Of a stretch of DNA of 64,000 nt, positions 25,744 through 34,536 are shown one piece after another. Below the pieces are notes generated by a model that searched no databases, had not been told where the DNA came from, and was given only the letters and a program-made list of their open reading frames with translations. The position numbers were made by a program, and so were the translations under genes. Position 1 is the stretch's first letter. Every line of letters begins with the position of its first letter. This DNA comes from Streptococcus mitis (GTDB lineage Bacteria; Bacillota; Bacilli; Lactobacillales; Streptococcaceae), in the NCBI RefSeq assembly GCF_009496285.1, contig NZ_WIJK01000006.1, forward strand, positions 23,429 to 87,428. Reading direction: 5' to 3'.

Positions 25744-26511
25744 ATGAGTATTCGAGTAATTATTGCTGGTTTTAAGGGGAGAATGGGCCAATCTGCTTGT
25801 CAGATGGTTTTGTCTGATCCTGAACTTGAACTAGTAGCGGTTTTAGATCCTTTTGAGTCTGCATCTGAATGGCAGGGGATTCCAGTATTCAATGATAAGA
25901 ATGACTTGGCAGGTTTTGAGGCAGATGTTTGGGTGGACTTTACAATACCAGCTGTTGCCTATGAGAATACCCGTTTTGCGCTTGAAAATGGCTTTGCACC
26001 TGTCGTTGGAACAACAGGCTTCACTAGTCAAGAAATAGAAGAACTAAAAGATTTTTCTCGTTCCAAAGGCTTGGGTGGATTAATTGCTCCTAACTTTGCC
26101 TTGGGTGCTGTCTTACTCATGCAATTTGCGGCACAAGCTGCAAAATACTTCCCAAATGTAGAGATTATTGAGCTTCACCATGACAAGAAAAAAGATGCCC
26201 CTAGCGGAACAGCTATTAAAACAGCTGAATTGATGGCTGAAGTTCGTGAGCCTATTCAACAAGGTGCTAGCGATGAGGAAGAACTCATTGCAGGTGCACG
26301 TGGAGCTAATTTTGATGGCATGCGAATTCATTCGGTCCGTTTACCTGGTTTGGTAGCCCATCAGGAAGTCATTTTTGGAAATCAAGGAGAAGGTTTGACT
26401 CTGCGTCATGACTCCTATGATCGTAGCTCCTTCATGACAGGGGTGAATTTGGGAATCAAGGAAGTTGTCAAGCGTCATGAGCTTGTCTATGGATTAGAAC
26501 ACTTATTATGA
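25744..26511 (+). CDS. dapB: 4-hydroxy-tetrahydrodipicolinate reductase
   Basis: A 255-residue NAD(P)H-dependent enzyme of the lysine/diaminopimelate pathway, needed for cross-link lysine in peptidoglycan. Seen: the nucleotide motif GFKGRMGQ (residues 9-16), GTTGFT, and the catalytic [15 protein letters not shown] block with His-His and Lys residues. Length is normal. The stop codon overlaps the cca start (ATGA), and its leader carries a three-copy repeat that may affect translation. Confidence 0.96.
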   Translation: MSIRVIIAGFKGRMGQSACQMVLSDPELELVAVLDPFESASEWQGIPVFNDKNDLAGFEADVWVDFTIPAVAYENTRFALENGFAPVVGTTGFTSQEIEELKDFSRSKGLGGLIAPNFALGAVLLMQFAAQAAKYFPNVEIIELHHDKKKDAPSGTAIKTAELMAEVREPIQQGASDEEELIAGARGANFDGMRIHSVRLPGLVAHQEVIFGNQGEGLTLRHDSYDRSSFMTGVNLGIKEVVKRHELVYGLEHLL

Positions 26512-27707
26512 GATTAACACAAATGCCTTCTGAATTTCAGAAGGCTTTACCAGTATTAGAAAAAATTAAAGAAGCTGGCTTTGAAGCCTATTTTGTTGGG
26601 GGCTCTGTTAGGGATGCTCTACTTAATCGTCCCATCCATGATGTGGATATTGCGACGTCATCTTATCCAGAAGAGACCAAGCAGATTTTCCCTCGTACAG
26701 CTGACATTGGCATTGAGCACGGAACAGTTTTGGTTTTAGACGGAGATGAAGAGTACGAAGTGACCACTTTTAGAACTGAGGATGTCTATGTAGACTACCG
26801 TAGACCAAGTTCAGTTTCGTTTGTGCGTTCGCTAGAAGAGGACCTTAAGCGTCGTGATTTTACAGTTAATGCCTTTGCCTTAGATGAGACAGGGAAAATT
26901 GTCGATTTGTTTAATGGTTTACAAGATTTAGAAAACCAAGTCCTGCGAGCAGTTGGTATAGCTAGTGAACGTTTCAATGAAGACGCGCTACGCATCATGC
27001 GTGGCTTTCGTTTTCAAGCCAGTCTTGGTTTTGAACTTGAACAAGAAACGTTTGAAGCGATGAAGACCTTAACGCCACTCTTAGAGAAAATTTCTGTGGA
27101 ACGTACTTTTGTAGAATTTGATAAACTTCTACTAGCTCCTCATTGGCGAGTAGGCTTATCTTCTATGATTGCAAGTAAAGCTTATGATTATCTTCCAGAT
27201 ATGGCAGGTAGTCAGGAAAAACTTCAGTCTTTATTTGATTTAGGAGATAATTTCACCTTTGAATCTTCTGAACAAGCCTGGGCTGCACTTTTATGGGTTT
27301 TAGAAGTGGAAGATGCTCAACAATTTTTGAAACATTGGAAAACTTCGCGTCAATTCGCTAAGCAAGTCCAAGATTTACTTACGATCTTAGAACTTCGTGA
27401 AGAAGGGGAACTAAGCAAGCGCGATTGTTACCGTTTTGACTTAGATTTACTCTTGCAGGCTGAAAACCTTCGTCAGGCGCAAGGAAAAGACTTTGATCCA
27501 CAGGCCATCGAAGAGACTTACCACAGCTTAACCATCCATGATAAAAAAGAAATTCAAATCAATGGTGGGATTTTGATCAAAGAATATGGCTATCAACCAG
27601 GACCAGAAATGGGAGAAATTTTAGCAGAGATTGAGTATGCTATTGTAGATGGAGATTTGGAAAATAACTTGGAAGCTATTCATGCCTACTTGAGGGAGAA
27701 AAAATGA
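26508..27707 (+). CDS. cca: CCA-adding tRNA nucleotidyltransferase
   Basis: A 399-residue class II enzyme that builds or repairs the 3' CCA of tRNA. Motifs: [21 protein letters not shown] (split here as GGSVRDALL and HDVDIATS, residues about 32-53) for the catalytic aspartates, [13 protein letters not shown] [11 protein letters not shown], and [12 protein letters not shown]. The C-terminal helical body is complete. CCA is not encoded in the tRNA-Thr gene of this window, consistent with need for this enzyme. It overlaps dapB and the ABC-F gene by 4 bases each. Confidence 0.95.
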   Translation: MRLTQMPSEFQKALPVLEKIKEAGFEAYFVGGSVRDALLNRPIHDVDIATSSYPEETKQIFPRTADIGIEHGTVLVLDGDEEYEVTTFRTEDVYVDYRRPSSVSFVRSLEEDLKRRDFTVNAFALDETGKIVDLFNGLQDLENQVLRAVGIASERFNEDALRIMRGFRFQASLGFELEQETFEAMKTLTPLLEKISVERTFVEFDKLLLAPHWRVGLSSMIASKAYDYLPDMAGSQEKLQSLFDLGDNFTFESSEQAWAALLWVLEVEDAQQFLKHWKTSRQFAKQVQDLLTILELREEGELSKRDCYRFDLDLLLQAENLRQAQGKDFDPQAIEETYHSLTIHDKKEIQINGGILIKEYGYQPGPEMGEILAEIEYAIVDGDLENNLEAIHAYLREKK

Positions 27708-29572
27708 GTGATTTTATTGTTGAAAAACTAAGTAAATCCGTTGGAGACAAGACTGTCTTTAAGGATATTTCCTTTATTATCCATGACTTGGATCGCATCG
27801 GTCTTATCGGTGTCAATGGGACAGGGAAGACAACTCTTTTGGATGTCCTTTCGGGAATCTCTGGTTTTGATGGTGACGTAAGCCCTTTTTCGGCAAAAAA
27901 CGACTACAAGATTGGTTACTTGACCCAAGATCCTGATTTTGATGATAGCAAGACGGTCTTGGATACAGTCCTATCCAGCGACCTCAAGGAAATCCAGCTC
28001 ATTCGTGAGTATGAACTTCTTATGCTCAACTACAGTGAGGATAAGCAGGCGCGTTTGGAACGGGTCATGGCAGAAATGGACTCTCTCCAAGCTTGGGAAA
28101 TTGAGAGTCAGGTCAAGACCGTTCTCAGCAAGCTGGGAATTCAGGATTTATCAACTCCAGTTGGAGCCTTGTCAGGTGGTTTGCGAAGACGGGTTCAGTT
28201 GGCCCAAGTGCTGCTAGGAAATCACGATCTTTTGCTTTTGGATGAACCAACCAACCACTTGGATATTGCTACCATTGAGTGGCTGACCCTCTTTTTGAAA
28301 AATTCCAAGAAGACCGTCCTCTTTATCACCCACGACCGTTATTTCCTAGATGCGCTGTCAACACGTATTTTCGAGTTGGACCGAGCAGGTTTGACAGAAT
28401 ATCAAGGAAATTACCAAGATTATATTCGTCTCAAGGCTGAACAGGATGAGCGCGATGCAGCTCTTCTTCACAAAAAGGAACAACTCTATAAGCAAGAATT
28501 GGCATGGATGAGACGCCAACCGCAGGCTCGTGCAACCAAGCAACAGGCACGCATCAATCGATTCCATGACTTGAAAAAGGAGGTTTCTGATACTAGTGTT
28601 GAAACAGACCTGAGCATGAATTTTGAAACTAGCCGTATCGGTAAGAAGGTGATCGAGTTTAAGGATGTTTCCTTTGCCTATGATGACAAACCGATTTTGC
28701 AACATTTTAACCTTTTGGTTCAAGCCAAAGACCGTATCGGAATCGTTGGTGACAATGGTGTTGGGAAGTCAACCCTTCTTAACCTAATTGCAGGAAGTTT
28801 GAAACCGACTGAAGGAGAGGTTATTATCGGTGAAACTGTTCGCATCGCTTATTTCTCTCAACAAATCGAAGGCTTGGATGAGAGTAAGCGGGTTATCAAT
28901 TATCTGCAGGAAGTGGCAGAAGAGGTCAAGATCAGCGGTGGTTCTAGTACTTCGATTGCAGAGTTGCTGGAGCAGTTCCTTTTCCCACGTTCGACGCATG
29001 GAACATTGATTGAGAAGTTGTCTGGTGGTGAGAAAAAACGACTTTACCTTCTTAAATTGCTCCTCGAAAAACCAAATGTGCTCCTCTTGGATGAGCCAAC
29101 TAATGACCTAGACATTGCGACCTTAACTGTTCTAGAAAATTTCTTACAAGGTTTTGTAGGTCCAGTCTTAACAGTTAGTCACGACCGCTATTTCCTTGAT
29201 AAAGTTGCGACTAAGATTCTTGCTTTTGAGAATGGTAGCATTCGTCCTTTCTTTGGGCATTACACCGACTACCTAGATGAAAAAGCCTTCGAAGCAGAAG
29301 CGACAAGTCAAGTTCAAAAGGCTGAGAAGGAAAAAGTCGTCAAAGTCCGTGAAGAAAAGAAACGCATGACTTACCAAGAAAAGCAAGAGTGGGCAAGTAT
29401 TGAAGGAGACATCGAAGCCTTGGAAAATCGTATCTCTGTCATTGAAGAGGAAATGCTGGCCAATGGCTCGGACTTTGGGAAGCTAGCTACTCTTCAAAAA
29501 GAGTTAGATGAAAAGAATGAAGCCTTGCTTGAAAAATATGAACGCTATGAATATTTAAGTGAGTTAGCTTAA
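27704..29572 (+). CDS. ABC-F family ATPase (Uup-like)
   Basis: A 622-residue soluble protein with two ABC domains and no membrane segments. The first has GVNGTGKTT (36-44), the signature LSGGLRRRV and [10 protein letters not shown]. The second has [18 protein letters not shown] and [10 protein letters not shown]. Between them is the ABC-F linker with RATKQQAR, and a C-terminal coiled coil (about 535-615) points to the Uup group. ABC-F proteins act on the ribosome E site; some give antibiotic resistance, others are housekeeping. Conserved context with dapB and cca suggests a housekeeping role. Confidence 0.9.
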   Translation: MSDFIVEKLSKSVGDKTVFKDISFIIHDLDRIGLIGVNGTGKTTLLDVLSGISGFDGDVSPFSAKNDYKIGYLTQDPDFDDSKTVLDTVLSSDLKEIQLIREYELLMLNYSEDKQARLERVMAEMDSLQAWEIESQVKTVLSKLGIQDLSTPVGALSGGLRRRVQLAQVLLGNHDLLLLDEPTNHLDIATIEWLTLFLKNSKKTVLFITHDRYFLDALSTRIFELDRAGLTEYQGNYQDYIRLKAEQDERDAALLHKKEQLYKQELAWMRRQPQARATKQQARINRFHDLKKEVSDTSVETDLSMNFETSRIGKKVIEFKDVSFAYDDKPILQHFNLLVQAKDRIGIVGDNGVGKSTLLNLIAGSLKPTEGEVIIGETVRIAYFSQQIEGLDESKRVINYLQEVAEEVKISGGSSTSIAELLEQFLFPRSTHGTLIEKLSGGEKKRLYLLKLLLEKPNVLLLDEPTNDLDIATLTVLENFLQGFVGPVLTVSHDRYFLDKVATKILAFENGSIRPFFGHYTDYLDEKAFEAEATSQVQKAEKEKVVKVREEKKRMTYQEKQEWASIEGDIEALENRISVIEEEMLANGSDFGKLATLQKELDEKNEALLEKYERYEYLSELA

Positions 29573-30165
29573 TGGAAGAAAAAATTATCAAATGGAGCAG
29601 TAAGAAAATCATTTGGACTATCGTTCTCTGCTTAGTTGAGTTAGCTTTTCTTCTTTGGATCCTATCTTTTATGATGACCTATCCCAAGGAAGCACCTGTG
29701 GGATTAGTGGCATTAAGACTCTTTGTCTTATTCTTAATCATCATTGTTGGATGGATTTTGTATGAACGTTTGAGACTTCTTTTTTCAGATAAAGAGTATT
29801 TGAAATGTACGGCTCAAGGATTTTCCTATAAACCATTTCCGAAGAAAGACTGGTAGTTTTATTCCTGGGGACAAGTAGAAACATTTTCACTTGTGAGAAT
29901 TAAGGGTGGTAGAAGTTCGAGGGATTTTTACCAGATTGAAGTTTATTTTTTTGACAAAGACCTTGTAAAAACAAAATCTCTATGGAATCGTCTACGAAGT
30001 GGATTTACGACTGCTAAACATTCTAACGTTTTGAAAATCCCAATCTACTTGCTGGATGTCGGTTTACCAGGCAGAGTATTTGAAACGATGACATACTTTG
30101 AGCGAGAGTGGCGTATCGAACAAAATCGTCAACTCAATCACAAATCTAAAAGCAAAAAGAAGTAA
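29572..30165 (+). pseudogene. Two-helix membrane protein (STM3941-like) broken by an in-frame amber codon
   Basis: The first 94 codons encode two membrane helices (about residues 13-35 and 44-64) and a KPFPKKDW segment, then TAG at 29854-29856. The same frame continues without any further stop for 103 codons (FYSWGQVETFSLVRIKGG to KSKSKKK), with clear protein-like composition, so a single base change most likely split one gene of about 197 codons. The STM3941 resemblance is tentative. The start overlaps the ABC-F stop by 1 base. A sequencing error is possible. Confidence 0.7.
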
Positions 30166-30208
30166 GAACTTCATTCAGTCAATGATAGCAACAATTGAAG
30201 AAAAAAAT

Positions 30209-30245
30209 GAGAAGTCTTGTACCAAGTGTCAAGGCTTCTTTCTAT
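30209..30245 (+). terminator. Terminator of the dapB operon
   Basis: GAAGTCTTG pairs with CAAGGCTTC around a 10-base loop, followed by a T-rich tail. Confidence 0.7.
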
Positions 30246-30264
30246 TTCTCTTTTCTAAGAAATG

Positions 30265-30273
30265 TGTTATAAT
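30265..30273 (+). promoter_or_regulatory. Extended -10 promoter of apt
   Basis: TGTTATAAT (an extended -10) lies 33 bases before the apt ATG. No good -35 is seen, as is common for extended -10 promoters in streptococci. Confidence 0.6.
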
Positions 30274-30305
30274 AGAGAGTAAAAATTTTAAAAGAAAGAA
30301 ATGCT

Positions 30306-30818
30306 ATGAACTTAAAAGATTACATTGCAACCATTGAAAACTACCCTAAGGAAGGAATTGTCTTCCGTGATATCAGTCCCTTGATGGCTGATGGTAATGC
30401 CTATAGCTATGCTGTTCGTGAAATCGTCCAATACGCTACTGACAAAAAAATCGATATGATTGTTGGACCAGAAGCGCGTGGATTTATCGTTGGATGTCCA
30501 GTCGCTTTTGAATTGGGAATCGGTTTTGCGCCTGTTCGTAAACCTGGAAAACTACCACGTGAAGTTGTTTCAGCTGACTATGAAAAAGAATATGGTGTTG
30601 ATACTTTGACTATGCACGCAGATGCTATCAAACCAGGTCAACGTGTTCTGATCGTAGATGACCTTTTGGCAACAGGTGGTACTGTGAAAGCAACCATCGA
30701 AATGATTGAAAAACTTGGTGGTATCGTAGCTGGTTGTGCCTTCTTGATTGAGCTTGATGAGCTTAAAGGTCGCGAAGCTATCGGAGATTACGATTATAAA
30801 GTGCTTATGCATTATTAG
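30306..30818 (+). CDS. apt: Adenine phosphoribosyltransferase
   Basis: A 170-residue purine-salvage enzyme that makes AMP from adenine and PRPP. It shows FRDISPLM near the start, the PEARGFI adenine-binding motif (about 58-64), and the PRPP-binding loop [13 protein letters not shown] (about 115-127). Length is exact for the family. It has its own promoter and is followed by a terminator, so it is monocistronic. Confidence 0.96.
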   Translation: MNLKDYIATIENYPKEGIVFRDISPLMADGNAYSYAVREIVQYATDKKIDMIVGPEARGFIVGCPVAFELGIGFAPVRKPGKLPREVVSADYEKEYGVDTLTMHADAIKPGQRVLIVDDLLATGGTVKATIEMIEKLGGIVAGCAFLIELDELKGREAIGDYDYKVLMHY

Positions 30819-30820
30819 TG

Positions 30821-30846
30821 AAAAACAGTCCCTAGGGCTGTTTTCT
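30821..30846 (+). terminator. Terminator of apt
   Basis: AAAACAG pairs with CTGTTTT around CCCTAGGG, followed by T residues. Confidence 0.75.
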
Positions 30847-30890
30847 CTTCATCTGATATAAAAAAAGGCTATATCTAGTTAGAGAAAAAC

Positions 30891-30924
30891 TATAATTGAA
30901 AACTATATCTTCTTACAGTATAAT
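30891..30924 (+). promoter_or_regulatory. metA promoter with overlapping MET-box-like operator
   Basis: TTGAAA (30896-30901) and TATAAT (30919-30924) have a 17-base spacer. Over the -35 lies TATAATTGAAAACTATA (30891-30907), which differs at few positions from the streptococcal MET-box TATAGTTtnaaACTATA bound by the LysR-type regulator MtaR/MetR. A weaker half-copy lies just upstream. The leader is about 80 bases. Confidence 0.7.
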
Positions 30925-31010
30925 AAAGGAAAGGACTTTCGTCAGCTGATTTTTCATTTGACGACTGTATGTTCGTTTGAGCCTAGAATTGATACAGTAA
31001 GGAGATTTCC

Positions 31011-31955
31011 ATGCCGATTCGAATTGATAAAAAATTACCAGCAGTTGAGATTTTACGAACGGAAAATATTTTCGTCATGGATGACCAGCGGGCGGCTCAT
31101 CAGGATATTCGACCACTGAAAATTCTGATTTTAAACTTGATGCCACAGAAGATGGTTACAGAGACTCAGCTTTTACGACATTTAGCTAATACTCCTTTGC
31201 AGTTAGATATTGATTTCTTATATATGGAAAGTCATCAGTCGAAAACAACTCGTTCTGAGCATATGGAGACTTTTTATAAGACCTTCTCGGAAGTTCAAGA
31301 CCAGTATTTTGATGGCTTGATTATCACAGGAGCGCCGGTTGAGCATCTTCCTTTTGAAGAAGTGGACTATTGGGAAGAATTTACTCAGGTCATCGATTGG
31401 TCAAAGACTCATGTTTTTTCAACCCTGCATATTTGCTGGGGAGCACAGGCTGGCCTCTACTATCGTTACGGCGTAGATAAACACCAGATGGCTCAAAAGC
31501 TTTCGGGAATTTATCCTCAGGATGTTTTAAAAGAAGGTCATCTTTTGCTGAGAGGTTTTGATGACTTGTATGTGTCTCCTCATTCTCGTCACACAGAAAT
31601 TCTCAAAGAAGACATTGTAAATAAAACCAATCTAGAGATTTTAGCATCTGGAAAAGAGGTGGGAATCTCTATCCTTGCAAGCCGAGATTTAAGAGAAGTT
31701 TATAGCTTTGGGCATTTAGAGTATGATCGTGATACCCTAGCGAAAGAATATTTTAGAGATCTAGATGCTGGTTTAGATCCCCATATACCAGAAAATTATT
31801 TCAAAAATGATGACATCCATGAACTTCCTTGTATGCGTTGGAGTTCCTCAGCAGCTCTCTTTTTCAGTAACTGGGTAAATTATGCAGTTTACCAAGAAAC
31901 GCCTTTTGAGTGGAAGAGTGCAGAAGAAGATGTGTCTCATTTTGGATATTTATAA
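31011..31955 (+). CDS. metA: Homoserine O-acyltransferase MetA
   Basis: A 314-residue enzyme that acylates homoserine as the first step of methionine synthesis. The nucleophile is Cys142 in [12 protein letters not shown], and the GHLEYD motif (about 234-239) supplies catalytic His and Glu. MetA proteins use either acetyl- or succinyl-CoA, set by one residue near the active site, so the acyl donor is left open here. It has an 80-base leader with an AAGGAG site and a MET-box-like operator, consistent with repression or activation by methionine supply. Confidence 0.94.
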   Translation: MPIRIDKKLPAVEILRTENIFVMDDQRAAHQDIRPLKILILNLMPQKMVTETQLLRHLANTPLQLDIDFLYMESHQSKTTRSEHMETFYKTFSEVQDQYFDGLIITGAPVEHLPFEEVDYWEEFTQVIDWSKTHVFSTLHICWGAQAGLYYRYGVDKHQMAQKLSGIYPQDVLKEGHLLLRGFDDLYVSPHSRHTEILKEDIVNKTNLEILASGKEVGISILASRDLREVYSFGHLEYDRDTLAKEYFRDLDAGLDPHIPENYFKNDDIHELPCMRWSSSAALFFSNWVNYAVYQETPFEWKSAEEDVSHFGYL

Positions 31956-31963
31956 GAGGAATT

Positions 31964-32638
31964 ATGACATATTTAGATGCTTTTAAATCAGGGAACTTGG
32001 TATTACCAAGTGCTCTGCTCTTAAACTACAATCAACTGTTTTCATCAAGCGATGATTTCTTAGTTTGGCAATTCTTTTACCTACAAAATACAACAGCTTT
32101 AGGGGAATTGTCCCCAAGCCAGATTGCTGAGAAAATTGGCAAGCAAGTCTTTGAAGTCAATCAAGCTATTTCGCGCTTGACAGAAAAAGGCTTACTTCAA
32201 TACCGAACCATTGAACTCAATGGTGAGATAGAAGTGATTTTTGATGCGACTTTAGCTTTAGAGCGCTTAGACCAACTTTTTGAAAAGCAAGAACCTAGCC
32301 AAGCGCTACCCGCTAAAAATGATTTGAAAGACTTGGTTGAAACCTTCCAACAAGAGCTAGGTCGTCTCTTAAGTCCTTTTGAAATCGAAGATTTAGAAAA
32401 GAGTTTGAAAGAAGACGGGACTAGTGCTGATTTGATCAAAGAAGCCCTACGTGAGGCTGTTTTGAATGGAAAACCAAACTGGAAGTACATCCAGGCTATC
32501 CTACGAAACTGGCGTCATGAAGGCGTTAAGAGTGTAGTTCAGGTAGAGGCGAAGCGTCAGGAGAGAGAAGCGACTAATCCTCAAAATGTTCAAGTTTCAT
32601 CTGATTTTAAAAATGCCATGGACCTTTGGAAAGACTAA
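31964..32638 (+). CDS. DnaD domain-containing protein
   Basis: A 224-residue protein with the DnaD-like layout: an N-terminal winged-helix part (about 1-95, with LSPSQIAEKIGKQVFEVNQAISRLTEKGLL) and a C-terminal DDBH2 helical domain (about 120-195, with FEIEDLEKSL and the YIQAILRNWRHEG signature). DnaD proteins help load the replicative helicase in low-GC Gram-positives. ATG at 31964 is used because an AGAGGA lies before it; the longer frame from 31910 overlaps metA. It lies 8 bases after metA, probably co-transcribed. Confidence 0.9.
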   Translation: MTYLDAFKSGNLVLPSALLLNYNQLFSSSDDFLVWQFFYLQNTTALGELSPSQIAEKIGKQVFEVNQAISRLTEKGLLQYRTIELNGEIEVIFDATLALERLDQLFEKQEPSQALPAKNDLKDLVETFQQELGRLLSPFEIEDLEKSLKEDGTSADLIKEALREAVLNGKPNWKYIQAILRNWRHEGVKSVVQVEAKRQEREATNPQNVQVSSDFKNAMDLWKD

Positions 32639-32658
32639 TGTTAAGTATTGATAATAGA

Positions 32659-32708
32659 AAAAATGCCTACAGGCTAGAAAGAAAAAATCTAGCTTGTGGG
32701 CATTTTTT
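32659..32708 (+). terminator. Strong terminator after the DnaD-like gene
   Basis: A stem of about 18 bp (AAATGCC.ACA.GCTAGA with TCTAGC.TGTGGGCATTT) is followed by T residues. Confidence 0.85.
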
Positions 32709-32716
32709 GTGTGTTT

Positions 32717-32831
32717 TATACTCAATGAAAATCAAAGAGCAAACTAGGAAGCGAGCCGCAGGTTGCTCAAAACAATGTTTTGAGGTTGCAGATGGAAGCT
32801 GACGTGGTTTGAAGAGATTTTCGAAGAGTAT
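32717..32831 (-). repeat. BOX element (copy 1, inverted, short form)
   Basis: It starts TATACTCAATGAAAATCAAA, includes the GAGCCGCAGGTTGCTC segment and ends ..CGAAGAGTATTA, the reverse of the pneumococcal BOX modules boxA to boxC. At about 115 bp it carries little or no boxB. It lies between the convergent dnaD-like and amylase genes. Confidence 0.9.
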
Positions 32832-32838
32832 TAATTGA

Positions 32839-34290
32839 TTAGTTAGCCAGTCCCCATACACTAAGAGAGCGTTCTGTAACTGGGAAATCTCCATAACCTT
32901 CAGCATTAATCGTTACTTGCTCAGGATGATTTGCTAGTAAATCAACAAAGGTTTGGTCAGCCCATTCTTGACCGACGAACATGGTTTTAGAGTTTGCTTG
33001 GGCATTAGAAATCACGATGGCAAGTGGTGATTGATTTTCAGCTCCTGAACGGACCCAACCGATACAATTAGGGTCATCAAAGTAGTCCGTTTGCTCTCCA
33101 TAAGCCAACTCTTTTCGAATAGCTAGCAAACGGTCAAGAACATCTTTGAAATCTTGCTGAGCATATTGACCAGAAATACCGTAGTAGTCTCCGTAAAATA
33201 CACATGGAAGCCCTTCTTGACGTAGGAGAATAAGAGCGTAGGCTGCTGGTTTAAACCATTCTTCAACAGTGGATTCAAGAGCCTGGCCACGTTGAGTATC
33301 ATGATTATCGACAAAGGTTACAGCTCGGTCTGGATTGAGTTGAACTAGACTATCCTCAAAGATGGTTGTTAAATCATAGTCTTCTCCAGCCTTGCTTGCT
33401 TCAAAGAGATTTTGGTGAAGGCGAACATCGACAAGATCAAAGCGTTCTTCAATCTTTTCAAGGTAATCCAGATTTGCTTCCTTGTCTGGATTCCAGAATT
33501 CTCCAAAGACATAGAAATCTTGGCCATATTTTTCTTTGATATCGCGAATGAAGTTGCGCATAAAGAAAGAGTCTATGTGTTTGATTGCATCCAAACGGAA
33601 ACCAGCTACACCAGTCGTTTCCATAAACCAATCTGCCCAGTCGTAGATATTTTGTATGACTTCTGGATGCTTGAAATCTAGGTCTGCATACATGAGATAG
33701 TCATAGTTGCCATTTTCGTTATCAACTAATTCCTCGTTAGCCCAGCCTTTATTATCACCTTGAATCAAATAGATGCCAGACTTACGACGCTTGGCATCAT
33801 AGTCAGTTCCAGTAAAGTGGTACCAGTGCCAGTGGAAGTCATTGTAGGTATTTTGTCGTCCGTCAAAGGTAAAACCAGTCCAGCCATTGATGGTAAAAGG
33901 TTCTCCTAGTTCCACAGTTCGATCTTCTGGATCCACTTCTATCACTTGAAAAGATTCTAAATGGTCAGCGGCTGCCTTATGATTTAAGACGATATCAGCC
34001 ATTGGTTGAATCCCATGAGATTTTAAAGTTTGGATGGCATGAAGATAGTCTTCTTTAAAACCATACTTGGTACGTACAGTACCCTTCTGATTAAATTCTC
34101 CAAGGTCAAACAAGTCATAGACGCCATAACCAACATCCTTTTCATTTGTTGCTTTAAAAGCAGGGGGCATCCAAATGTGACTAATGCCTAAGTTGGCTAG
34201 GTGTTCAGCGTCGTCAGCGAGGCGTGTCCAGTGCTGACCGTCGTGGGGGAGATACCACTCAAAATATTGCATTAGGGTTTGATTTTTCAT
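32839..34290 (-). CDS. Cytoplasmic alpha-amylase (GH13)
   Basis: A 483-residue glycoside hydrolase without signal peptide that cleaves alpha-1,4 glucans inside the cell. The catalytic residues are Asp234 (GFRLDAIKH), Glu264 (FGEFW) and Asp331 (VDNHDTQ). The start NQTLMQYFEWYLPHDG is typical of the GH13_5 intracellular enzymes. A C-terminal beta domain is complete. It is monocistronic and has a cre palindrome over its promoter, which points to repression by CcpA when preferred sugars are present. Confidence 0.94.
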   Translation of the reverse strand: MKNQTLMQYFEWYLPHDGQHWTRLADDAEHLANLGISHIWMPPAFKATNEKDVGYGVYDLFDLGEFNQKGTVRTKYGFKEDYLHAIQTLKSHGIQPMADIVLNHKAAADHLESFQVIEVDPEDRTVELGEPFTINGWTGFTFDGRQNTYNDFHWHWYHFTGTDYDAKRRKSGIYLIQGDNKGWANEELVDNENGNYDYLMYADLDFKHPEVIQNIYDWADWFMETTGVAGFRLDAIKHIDSFFMRNFIRDIKEKYGQDFYVFGEFWNPDKEANLDYLEKIEERFDLVDVRLHQNLFEASKAGEDYDLTTIFEDSLVQLNPDRAVTFVDNHDTQRGQALESTVEEWFKPAAYALILLRQEGLPCVFYGDYYGISGQYAQQDFKDVLDRLLAIRKELAYGEQTDYFDDPNCIGWVRSGAENQSPLAIVISNAQANSKTMFVGQEWADQTFVDLLANHPEQVTINAEGYGDFPVTERSLSVWGLAN

Positions 34291-34318
34291 AGTTGATCCT
34301 CTTACTTACAGTGATGAG

Positions 34319-34361
34319 AATTATTGTAGCATAAAGCCAAAGAATATGCAAACGTTTGCGT
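34319..34361 (-). promoter_or_regulatory. Alpha-amylase promoter with overlapping CcpA cre site
   Basis: On the minus strand TTTGCA and TACAAT (plus 34319-34324) are spaced 18 bases. The palindrome GCAAACGTTTGC (34349-34360), a near-perfect cre, covers the -35, which predicts catabolite repression by blocking RNA polymerase. Confidence 0.8.
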
Positions 34362-34500
34362 TATAATTAAACTCTTTGAAATTTATGTCTATTTTTCAAC
34401 TGGAAGTGTTGAAATACTATAAAAGAAAAATAGTAGGACTAATGGGAGGAAAAATTCTCTCAGATAGGGCAAGATGATGGATGAATCAATAGTTTCTATT
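34362..34500. other. Spacer between divergent promoters with inverted repeats
   Basis: No gene is seen. A perfect 7-bp inverted repeat TTTCAAC/GTTGAAA lies near 34394-34413, inside a longer imperfect one with CTATTTTTC/GAAAAATAG arms. Confidence 0.4.
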
Positions 34501-34529
34501 TTGTGAATTGTCACAAAATTTGTTATAAT
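34501..34529 (+). promoter_or_regulatory. Promoter of the methyltransferase-aro operon with palindromic operator; leaderless start predicted
   Basis: TTGTGA (34501-34506) and an extended -10 TGTTATAAT (TATAAT 34524-34529) have a 17-base spacer. The -35 lies in a perfect palindrome TTGTGA-ATTG-TCACAA (34501-34516). The ATG at 34537 falls 7 bases after the -10, so transcription should start at or next to the start codon. Confidence 0.6.
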
Positions 34530-34536
34530 AGTATTT

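Noticed and set aside
29854..29856. Programmed stop-codon readthrough or pyrrolysine at TAG
   Set aside because: No pyrrolysine system is expected in streptococci and no stimulatory structure is evident; nonsense mutation is simpler.
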